DNA from: JBHIBA01 sp046758845
GTDB taxonomy: Bacteria > UBA8248 > JACPRG01 > G963555815
Assembly: GCA_046758845.1 (NCBI GenBank)
Contig: JBHIBA010000055.1
Location: forward strand, 1 to 19,540
DNA: 19,540 bases
Direction: 5' to 3'
Both the position numbers and the translations under genes were made by a program. Of the stretch, positions 13,662 through 19,540 are shown in pieces. The first letter of the stretch is position 1; each line of letters starts with the position of its first letter. The notes beneath the pieces are model-generated. The model ran no database searches and was not told where the DNA came from. It saw only the letters and a program-made list of their open reading frames with translations.

Positions 13662-13674
13662 GGACGGTCGCTCC

Positions 13675-14031
13675 TTACGCCTCGTCCAACATCTCGCCGC
13701 TCTTCTTCAGGTAGCGGACCTTCCTGCCGTCCTCCAGGACTCTCCAGCCCACCCGCGAGGGCTGGCTGGTTTTGGGGCAGACGGGCATGACGTTGGAAAG
13801 GGAGATTTTGGCTTCTTTCTCCACGATGCCCCCTCGCTGCTTCCGGTCGGGCCTTGTGTGGCGCTTCGCCAGGCTGACCTTCTCGACGAGGACCCGGCCC
13901 TCCGCCGGAAAGACACGGATCACCCGGCCGCGTTTTCCCTTGTCTTTCCCTGCCCGCACCTCGATGATGTCATCCTTGCGGATGATCGGCTTGGGGACCT
14001 TTTGGTTTTTGCGTTGCTTGACTGCGGGCAT
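13675..14031 (-). CDS. rplX: 50S ribosomal protein L24
   Basis: 118 residues, slightly longer than the typical ~104 because of about 15 basic N-terminal residues. The KOW motif is at about 20-46 (DDIIEVRAGKDKGKRGRVIR). The C-terminal half has GGIVEKEAKISLSNVMPVCP and VGWRVLEDGRKVRYLKKSGE. L24 nucleates 50S assembly near the exit tunnel. The ATG at 14031 follows AAGAAGG. Confidence 0.97.
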   Translation of the reverse strand: MPAVKQRKNQKVPKPIIRKDDIIEVRAGKDKGKRGRVIRVFPAEGRVLVEKVSLAKRHTRPDRKQRGGIVEKEAKISLSNVMPVCPKTSQPSRVGWRVLEDGRKVRYLKKSGEMLDEA

Positions 14032-14049
14032 CTGACGGACCTTCTTCCC

Positions 14050-14418
14050 TCAGAGAACTTCCGGGGCCAGGGAGATGATCTTCATGAACTGCTTGCGCCG
14101 CAGCTCGCGGGCCACCGGGCCGAAGATGCGCGTCCCCAGCGGTTCGCGGCTTTCGTTGACCAGGACGACGGCGTTGTTGTCAAAACGGATATAGGAGCCA
14201 TCCGGACGGCCAAGCTCCTTCTTCGTCCGCACCACCACGGCCCTGCGCACGTCGCCCTTCTTCACGGGCGCGTTGGGGTTGGCCTCTTTGATGGCGACCA
14301 CGACCATGTCTCCCACCCGGGCGTAGCGGCGGCGCGTCCCGCCCAGGACCTTGATGCACATGGCCCTGCGGCCTCCGGAATTGTCGGCCACTTCCACGAC
14401 GCTCTGTGTCTGGATCAT
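14050..14418 (-). CDS. rplN: 50S ribosomal protein L14
   Basis: 122 residues, exact family length. Diagnostic blocks are MIQTQSVVEVADNSGGRRAM, IKEANPNAPVKKGDV and IFGPVARELRRKQFMKIISL. L14 contacts 16S rRNA at bridge B5/B8 and is the binding site of the silencing factor RsfS in species that have it. The ATG at 14418 follows GGAGG with a 5-base spacer. Confidence 0.98.
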   Translation of the reverse strand: MIQTQSVVEVADNSGGRRAMCIKVLGGTRRRYARVGDMVVVAIKEANPNAPVKKGDVRRAVVVRTKKELGRPDGSYIRFDNNAVVLVNESREPLGTRIFGPVARELRRKQFMKIISLAPEVL

Positions 14419-14431
14419 CGCCGCCTCCGGC

Positions 14432-14695
14432 TTAGCGGGCCTTCTCGATCACTTCGACGAGCCGCCACCGTTTGACCTTGCTGAGGGGGCGGGTCTCGGC
14501 GATACGGACCAGGTCGCCCACGGAGAGATCGTTGTTCTCGTCGTGCACGCGGAACTTGGAGCGCCTGCGAACGATCCGCTTCATGGCGGGGTGCTGGACC
14601 AGCCGGTCCACCCGCACGACGGCCGTCTTCTCCATCTTGTTGCTGATCACCCGCCCCACGCGGGTCTTTCGGCGTCCTCGGGTTTTGGTTTCCAT
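14432..14695 (-). CDS. rpsQ: 30S ribosomal protein S17
   Basis: 87 residues, an OB-fold 16S rRNA-binding protein of early assembly. Seen: RRKTRVGRVISNKMEKTAVV, VHDENNDLSVGDLVRIAETR and PLSKVKRWRLVEVIEKAR. The ATG at 14695 lies 3 bases after the rpmC stop, so translation is probably coupled. Confidence 0.97.
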   Translation of the reverse strand: METKTRGRRKTRVGRVISNKMEKTAVVRVDRLVQHPAMKRIVRRRSKFRVHDENNDLSVGDLVRIAETRPLSKVKRWRLVEVIEKAR

Positions 14696-14698
14696 CGC

Positions 14699-14899
14699 TC
14701 AGGCCTTTTTCGCCATCTCGCGTTCGCGGCCGATCGTCCGCGCCCGGGCAATGTCTCGCTTGACCTGACGGATGCGCGCGGGATTTTCCACCCGGCCGGT
14801 CGCCCGCTGGAATCGAAGGTTGAACTGCTCCTCCCTCAACGCCTCTTCCTTGGCGGCCAGCTCCTCGTCCGTCATGTCCCGAAACGCTTGGGGCTTCAT
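14699..14899 (-). CDS. rpmC: 50S ribosomal protein L29
   Basis: 66 residues forming the two-helix hairpin of L29 near the exit tunnel. Seen: DMTDEELAAKEEALREEQFN, LRFQRATGRVENPARIRQVK and DIARARTIGRERE. The ATG at 14899 lies 16 bases after rplP; the Shine-Dalgarno is weak, consistent with coupling. Confidence 0.97.
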   Translation of the reverse strand: MKPQAFRDMTDEELAAKEEALREEQFNLRFQRATGRVENPARIRQVKRDIARARTIGREREMAKKA

Positions 14900-14915
14900 T
14901 TCTACACCGTCGGCC

Positions 14916-15326
<411 letters not shown>

Positions 15327-15340
15327 GGGCCGCTACCCCC

Positions 15341-15988
15341 TTACGACTCTCGGGCCGTGAACGGCGAGTAGGATTCACCTTTGTACACCCAAACCTTGAC
15401 GCCGATCACCCCGTACGTCGTTTTGGCCTCGGCGAAACCGTAATCGATGTCCGCCCGCAGGGTGTGGAGGGGAATCTGTCCTTCGCGGACCCACTCCGAT
15501 CGGGACATCTCCGAGCCTCCCAGCCGCCCGGCGACGGCCACCTTGATCCCCCGGACGCCGAAGCGCAGGGCGGAGGTCACCGCGCGCTTCATGGCCCGCC
15601 GGAATCCGACGCGCCGCTCGAGCTGAAGGGCGATGTTCTCGGCGACCAGTTGGGAGTCCGCCTCCGCCTTGCGGACTTCCTTGATGTTGATGTGGACCTG
15701 CTTGCCCGTCCGCCTCTGCAGGTCGCTGCGCAGCTTGTCCACCTCGGTGCCGCGCTTTCCGATGATGATCCCGGGACGGGCGGCCCAGATGTCGATCCGG
15801 CACCGTTGCGAGGCCCGCTCGATCGTGATGTTCGAGACCCCCGCGTGGTACAGCGTCTTCTTGATGTACTTGCGCAGATCCAGGTCTTCGTGCAACAGGC
15901 CGGAGAAGTTGCGGCGCGCAAACCAATTGGAAGACCAGGTCTTGTTGTACCCCAGCCGGAATCCTGTCGGGTGAACCTTCTGGCCCAA
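15341..15988 (-). CDS. rpsC: 30S ribosomal protein S3
   Basis: 215 residues. It has an N-terminal KH domain with the GIIIGKRGTEVDKLRSDL motif (about 73-90) and a C-terminal domain with GVRGIKVAVAGRLGGSEMSR and KVWVYKGE. S3 lines the mRNA entry channel. The start is a TTG at 15988, giving the canonical MGQKVHPTGFRLG; GGAGAGGAG sits 8 bases upstream. It lies 6 bases after rplV. Confidence 0.97.
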   Translation of the reverse strand: MGQKVHPTGFRLGYNKTWSSNWFARRNFSGLLHEDLDLRKYIKKTLYHAGVSNITIERASQRCRIDIWAARPGIIIGKRGTEVDKLRSDLQRRTGKQVHINIKEVRKAEADSQLVAENIALQLERRVGFRRAMKRAVTSALRFGVRGIKVAVAGRLGGSEMSRSEWVREGQIPLHTLRADIDYGFAEAKTTYGVIGVKVWVYKGESYSPFTARES

Positions 15989-15994
15989 TTTCGA

Positions 15995-16342
15995 CTACTC
16001 CTCTCCGTCCGGCGTGCCGAGCACGACCGTGATGTGGCTTATGGGCTTGAGGATCTTCGTCGCCCTGCCGCGCGGACGGGGCAAGTACCGCGTGAGCCTC
16101 GGGCCGCCGTCCACCGTCAGACGCTTGACGATGAGCCGCTCCACGTCGTCCGAAGTCCCCTTGGCCTCGGCATTGGCCAGGGCCGAGCGGACCGCTTTGC
16201 GCAGCACCCGGGCCGAGCCCTGCGGCGCCAGGTCGAGGATGCGAAGGGCCTGCTCCACGGGCTTCCCGCGGACGAGCTCGGCCACCCCCCTGAGCTTCTG
16301 GGGCGAACGCCTGGCGAATCTCAGAATGGCGCGAGCTTCCAT
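15995..16342 (-). CDS. rplV: 50S ribosomal protein L22
   Basis: 115 residues. Its extended hairpin reaches into the exit tunnel. Seen: EARAILRFARRSPQKLRGVA, SALANAEAKG and PRPRGRATKILKPISHITVV, the latter being the tunnel loop and C-terminal strand. The ATG at 16342 lies 6 bases after rpsS. Confidence 0.97.
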   Translation of the reverse strand: MEARAILRFARRSPQKLRGVAELVRGKPVEQALRILDLAPQGSARVLRKAVRSALANAEAKGTSDDVERLIVKRLTVDGGPRLTRYLPRPRGRATKILKPISHITVVLGTPDGEE

Positions 16343-16348
16343 AGCACC

Positions 16349-16636
16349 CTACTTCAGGGACGAGGACCGCTTCATCACCCGCCCCGAGTGGGTCCGGAAC
16401 GTGCGCGTCGGGGAGAACTCTCCCAGTTTGTGCCCCACCATGTTCTCCGTTACGTAGACCGGGATGAACCTCTTGCCGTTGTGCACGGCGAAGGTGTACC
16501 CGACGAACTCGGGCGGGATCGTGGAACGCCGGGCCCACGTCTTGATGACCTGTTTCTCGCCCGAGGCCTCCATGAGGTTCACCTTTGTCACCAGGTCGGG
16601 CTGCACGTAAGGCCCCTTTTTCAACGACCGGCTCAT
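16349..16636 (-). CDS. rpsS: 30S ribosomal protein S19
   Basis: 95 residues. MSRSLKKGPYVQPDL, TWARRSTIPPEFVGYTFAVH and LGEFSPTRTFRTHSG are diagnostic. S19 is in the small-subunit head and contacts S13. The ATG at 16636 follows GGAGGGGACGAT, 19 bases after rplB. Confidence 0.98.
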   Translation of the reverse strand: MSRSLKKGPYVQPDLVTKVNLMEASGEKQVIKTWARRSTIPPEFVGYTFAVHNGKRFIPVYVTENMVGHKLGEFSPTRTFRTHSGRVMKRSSSLK

Positions 16637-16655
16637 ATCGTCCCCTCCGACCCCC

Positions 16656-17480
16656 TCACTTCCGCTTCCGGATGATGTACCGATCCGACAGCTTGCCCTT
16701 CTTCCTCGTCTTGTACCCCTTGGTGGGCTTGCCCCAAGGGGTCGTCGGGTGGCGTCCGCCGGAGCTTTTCCCCTCGCCCCCGCCCATGGGATGGTCGATG
16801 GGATTCATGGCGACCCCGCGAACCTTGGGGCGGCGGCCGAGCCACCTCGACCGACCGGCCTTGCCCAGGGAGATGTTCTCATGGTCCAGGTTTCCCACCT
16901 GCCCGATCGTCGCCCGGCAGGTGAGGGGGAGCCTTCTCATTTCCCCCGAGGGTAGGCGCACTTGGGCGTAATCGCCCTCTTTCGCCATGAGCTGGGCCTG
17001 GGCGCCCGCGCTGCGCACCATTTGGCCGCCTTTGCCGGGCTTCAATTCTAAGTTATGGAGGAAGCTGCCGAGGGGGACGGCGGACAGCGGCATCGTGTTC
17101 CCCACCCGGATCTCGGCCCGGGGGCCGGCCATGACGGGGTCGCCCACCGTGAGCCTCCACGGCGCCAGGATATACCGCTTGTCCCCGTCGGCGTATTTCA
17201 CCAGGGCGATCCGGGCCGAGCGGTTGGGGTCGTATTCCACGGCCTCCACAACCCCCGGCACGCCGTCTTTGTTCCGGTGGAAGTCCACGACGCGGTAGCG
17301 CCGCTTGTGCCCGCCGCCGCGGCGGCGCATCGTCATGCGGCCCCGGCTGTTCCTGCCCCCCGACTTGGGGGCTGGTGTCACCAACCGCTTCTCCGGCCGG
17401 CCCTTGGTGACCTCGGAGAAATCCGAGGCCGTCTGGAACCGTCGGCCGGGCGACGTGGGATTGAACTTCTTGATCCCCAT
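16656..17480 (-). CDS. rplB: 50S ribosomal protein L2
   Basis: 274 residues from the ATG at 17480 (MGIKKFNPTSPGRRFQTA). L2 is essential for subunit association and peptidyl transferase structure. Seen: GRMTMRRRGGGHKRRYRVVD, the GSFLHNLELKPGKGGQM block, and the conserved C-terminal GVAMNPIDHPMGGGEGKSSG with the key histidine of NPIDHP. A TTG two codons upstream (17486) is an alternative start; the ATG has GGGAG at a suitable distance and gives the family's usual N terminus. Confidence 0.97.
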   Translation of the reverse strand: MGIKKFNPTSPGRRFQTASDFSEVTKGRPEKRLVTPAPKSGGRNSRGRMTMRRRGGGHKRRYRVVDFHRNKDGVPGVVEAVEYDPNRSARIALVKYADGDKRYILAPWRLTVGDPVMAGPRAEIRVGNTMPLSAVPLGSFLHNLELKPGKGGQMVRSAGAQAQLMAKEGDYAQVRLPSGEMRRLPLTCRATIGQVGNLDHENISLGKAGRSRWLGRRPKVRGVAMNPIDHPMGGGEGKSSGGRHPTTPWGKPTKGYKTRKKGKLSDRYIIRKRK

Positions 17481-17504
17481 CCTCAAGGCTCCCGAGGGAC
17501 CCGC

Positions 17505-17798
17505 TTAAACACCCTCGAACAAGTCGATCCGGTCACCCTCCCGGAGGGTGACGACGGCCTTCTTCCAATCGGGCCTGCGGCCCCGGCGCATGCCGACGCG
17601 CTTGACCTTGCCGCGCACACGCAGGGTCCGGACTTCCAGCACGTGGACGCCGAACACCTCCTCGACGGCCCGCCGGATCTCGATCTTGTTCGCGTCCCGG
17701 CGCACGACAAAGGTTACCTTGTTGGCTTCCTCGTTGGCCGCCGTGCTCTTCTCCGTCACCCGCGGAAGGCGGATGATCTGTCGTACGTCCTTCTTCAA
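17505..17798 (-). CDS. rplW: 50S ribosomal protein L23
   Basis: 97 residues from a TTG at 17798. L23 sits at the tunnel exit and docks trigger factor and SRP. Seen: IIRLPRVTEKSTAANEEANK, VEEVFGVHVLEVRTLRVRGK and PDWKKAVVTLREGDRIDLFE. The TTG overlaps the rplD stop as TTGA and AGGAAGGG lies just upstream, so translation is coupled. An open frame extends to 17897, but that part is out-of-frame rplD sequence. Confidence 0.95.
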   Translation of the reverse strand: MKKDVRQIIRLPRVTEKSTAANEEANKVTFVVRRDANKIEIRRAVEEVFGVHVLEVRTLRVRGKVKRVGMRRGRRPDWKKAVVTLREGDRIDLFEGV

Positions 17799-18475
17799 GG
17801 CCCTTCCTGCGGTCGGCGACCGTCCGGCCCAGTGGCCGCCTTTCCGGCCGTCCGCCGCAGCCTTTCCTGGATGGCCTCGATCCCTTCCCGGGAGCAAAGG
17901 AGCACATCCGCGTCCTCCACGTCATAGACGTTCACCCCGAGGGCCGGCAGACTCTTCGTCCCCGGCAGGTTCCAGCTCGCCCGCCGTAGATCAGAGTCCG
18001 GAGCGGCCGTTACGCACATCACCTTCCCCTGAATTCCCAGGCGGCCGATCAGTTTCACCATCTCGCGGCTTTTGGCCTCCGGGAGGGCGAAGGAATCGAG
18101 CACCTTGATCTTTCCGTCGGCGATTTTCCGGTTCAGCGCCGAGATCAAGGCCCCCCGCCGGACCTTCTTGGGCGGCGAGGAGGCATAGCTGCGGGGCTTG
18201 GGCGGAAAGATGACCCCCCCGTGCCTCCACAGGGGAGAGCGCCTGTGACCCGCGCGGGCCCGTCCCGTACCCTTCTGCCGCCAGGGTTTGGTGCCGCTGC
18301 CCCTGACCTCGGAGCGGGATTTGGCGGAGGCGGTGCCGGCGCGCCGCCCGGCGAGCTGCATGACCACCACCTCGTGGATGAGCTGCTCCCGGACCCGGCC
18401 GTCGAATATCCCCTCATCGAGGGTGACCTCTCCGACGCGCTCGTTCTCTTGGTTGACCACTTCCAGGACCGGCAC
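17795..18475 (-). CDS. rplD: 50S ribosomal protein L4
   Basis: 226 residues; E. coli L4 has 201. The tunnel-lining loop is KPWRQKGTGRARAGHRRSPL (about 64-83), followed by WRHGGVIFPPKPRSYA. About 20 hydrophilic C-terminal residues after ERLRRTAG look like an extension; the rplW Shine-Dalgarno is embedded in it. The GTG start at 18475 lies 3 bases after rplC and is preceded by GGGGAG. In gamma-proteobacteria L4 represses its own operon through an upstream leader; no room for such a leader exists here. Confidence 0.96.
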   Translation of the reverse strand: MPVLEVVNQENERVGEVTLDEGIFDGRVREQLIHEVVVMQLAGRRAGTASAKSRSEVRGSGTKPWRQKGTGRARAGHRRSPLWRHGGVIFPPKPRSYASSPPKKVRRGALISALNRKIADGKIKVLDSFALPEAKSREMVKLIGRLGIQGKVMCVTAAPDSDLRRASWNLPGTKSLPALGVNVYDVEDADVLLCSREGIEAIQERLRRTAGKAATGPDGRRPQEGP

Positions 18476-18478
18476 GGC

Positions 18479-19150
18479 TTACTCCCCTTCCCCCTTCGGC
18501 GCTTCGGCCTGTTGCGTGCGCGCGGCCAGGCGGATCTCCAGGAGACCGTATTTCGGCCCCGGGACCGGACCCTTCAGCAGCAGGAGGTTCTGTTCCGGGA
18601 TGACGCTGACCACCTTCACGCGCCCAAGGGAGACCCGTTCGTGTCCCATGTGCCCCGGCAGGGCGTGTCCCGGCACGACGCGGGAGGGATACGCGGATGC
18701 GCCGATGGAGCCGGGGGCCCGGTGAAACATCGATCCATGGCTGGCCCCGCCGCCCCGCCAGCCGTGACGCTTCACCCCCCCTTGAAACCCCTTTCCCTTG
18801 CTCGTGCCGACGACTTTGACCAGATCTCCCCGCGAGAAGACGGCCACGCCCACGACCTGTCCAACCTGAATTTCCTCGGCCCCGCCGTCGTCCGGCAGGC
18901 GGAATTCCCGAAGGTAGCGGGTGGCCTCGACCTGGGCGGCGCCGAAGTGGCCCTTCCGGGGGCGGTTGACCCGTTTCGCGCGCTGGGGCAGAAAGCCCAG
19001 CTGAACCGCCGCGTAGCCGTCCCGCTCCATCGTCTTCAATTGGACGACCGGGCAGGGCCCCGCCTCAACAACCGTCACGGGGACGGCGTTTCCCGTCTCG
19101 TCGAAAACCTGCGTCATCCCCAGTTTTCTGCCCAGCAGGCCCGGCACCAT
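18479..19150 (-). CDS. rplC: 50S ribosomal protein L3
   Basis: 223 residues, near the family's upper range. MVPGLLGRKLGMTQVFDETG opens the protein. The central loop contains GTSKGKGFQGGVKRHGWRGG and HGSMFHRAPGSIGASAYPSR; the Gln of GFQG corresponds to the residue methylated by PrmB in E. coli. L3 helps initiate 50S assembly. The ATG at 19150 follows GGGAAGGA, 13 bases after rpsJ. Confidence 0.98.
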   Translation of the reverse strand: MVPGLLGRKLGMTQVFDETGNAVPVTVVEAGPCPVVQLKTMERDGYAAVQLGFLPQRAKRVNRPRKGHFGAAQVEATRYLREFRLPDDGGAEEIQVGQVVGVAVFSRGDLVKVVGTSKGKGFQGGVKRHGWRGGGASHGSMFHRAPGSIGASAYPSRVVPGHALPGHMGHERVSLGRVKVVSVIPEQNLLLLKGPVPGPKYGLLEIRLAARTQQAEAPKGEGE

Positions 19151-19163
19151 GTCCGTCCTTCCC

Positions 19164-19472
19164 TCAGAGCTTGATCTCTACGTCCACGCCCGCGGCGAGC
19201 TCCAGCTTCATCAGGGCGTCCACGGTCTCGGGAGTCGGCTCCAGGATGTCCACGAGCCGCTTGTGAGTGCGCACCTCGAACTGCTCCCGCGACTTCTTGT
19301 CGATATGGGGGGACCGAAGAACCGTGAGCTTGTTGATCGCCGTGGGAAGCGGAACCGGGCCCGAGATGCGCGCGCCGGTGCGCCTCGCCGTATCCACGAT
19401 CTCCTCCACCGACTGATCGAGGATGCGGTGGTCGTACGCCTTGAGACGGATTCTGATCTTCTGGCTTTCCAC
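19164..19472 (-). CDS. rpsJ: 30S ribosomal protein S10
   Basis: 102 residues, exact family length. KIRIRLKAYDHRILDQSVEE and SGPVPLPTAINKLTVLRSPH with DKKSREQFEVRTHKRL are diagnostic. S10 is in the small-subunit head and, as NusE, also joins antitermination complexes. The GTG start at 19472 has AGGA about 6 bases upstream and lies only 25 bases after the tuf stop. Confidence 0.98.
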   Translation of the reverse strand: MESQKIRIRLKAYDHRILDQSVEEIVDTARRTGARISGPVPLPTAINKLTVLRSPHIDKKSREQFEVRTHKRLVDILEPTPETVDALMKLELAAGVDVEIKL

Positions 19473-19497
19473 GGCTTCCTGCGTCTTACGCCCCGAG

Positions 19498-19540
19498 TTA
19501 TTCCACGATTTCGCTGATGACGCCGGCGCCCACGGTCCTG
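19498..19540 (-). CDS. tuf: Elongation factor Tu, C-terminal end only
   Basis: The last 13 codons plus TAA lie in the window and read RTVGAGVISEIVE, the typical end of EF-Tu domain III. The rest is beyond the window edge. EF-Tu delivers aminoacyl-tRNA to the ribosome; tuf directly before rpsJ is the common str-S10 junction. Confidence 0.9.
   Translation of the reverse strand, partial: RTVGAGVISEIVE

Noticed and set aside
17312..17327. 16-bp perfect GC palindrome inside rplB
   Set aside because: It encodes the conserved Arg/Gly run of L2 and is explained by codon choice for RRRGGG.

Overview
The window is a dense, GC-rich bacterial chromosome segment in which every gene I can support lies on the minus strand, so transcription runs from base 19540 toward base 1. 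Positions about 19540 to 4130 hold a complete, uninterrupted merged str/S10/spc/alpha ribosomal superoperon: end of tuf, rpsJ, rplC, rplD, rplW, rplB, rpsS, rplV, rpsC, rplP, rpmC, rpsQ, rplN, rplX, rplE, rpsN, rpsH, rplF, rplR, rpsE, rpmD, rplO, secY, adk, map, infA, rpmJ, rpsM, rpsK, rpsD, rpoA, rplQ. Spacers are 0 to 64 bases and several junctions overlap, which implies cotranscription and translational coupling. The products build both ribosomal subunits, start translation (IF-1), insert nascent membrane proteins (SecY), trim the initiator methionine (Map), balance adenylates (Adk) and make the RNA polymerase alpha subunit.

Organism: the adk-map-infA-rpmJ insertion between secY and rpsM, zinc-type S14, L36 and S4, an N-terminally extended L5, a C-terminally extended L17 and many GTG/TTG starts point to a GC-rich, non-gamma-proteobacterial lineage. 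Something near NC10/Rokubacteria, Nitrospirae or the former Deltaproteobacteria would fit, but this is an impression and not a placement.

Below rplQ the content becomes accessory. A hotdog-fold thioesterase and an alanine dehydrogenase (3990 to 2415) are separated by 4 bases and probably form a transcription unit preceded by a 20-bp perfect palindrome. Next come three tandem paralogous small lipoproteins of unknown function (2275 to 803). Each is preceded by a shared GTTTCAAT leader motif, and two have a long homopolymeric G tract exactly 6 bases before the start codon. After a 24-bp perfect palindrome, the window ends inside a membrane-anchored protein (642 to beyond base 1) whose reading frame stays open across the window edge.

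The part most worth following up is the lipoprotein triplication with its G-tract ribosome-binding regions, which could be phase-variable. No rRNA, tRNA, insertion sequence or CRISPR array was seen, and no stretch over 300 bases lacks a gene.
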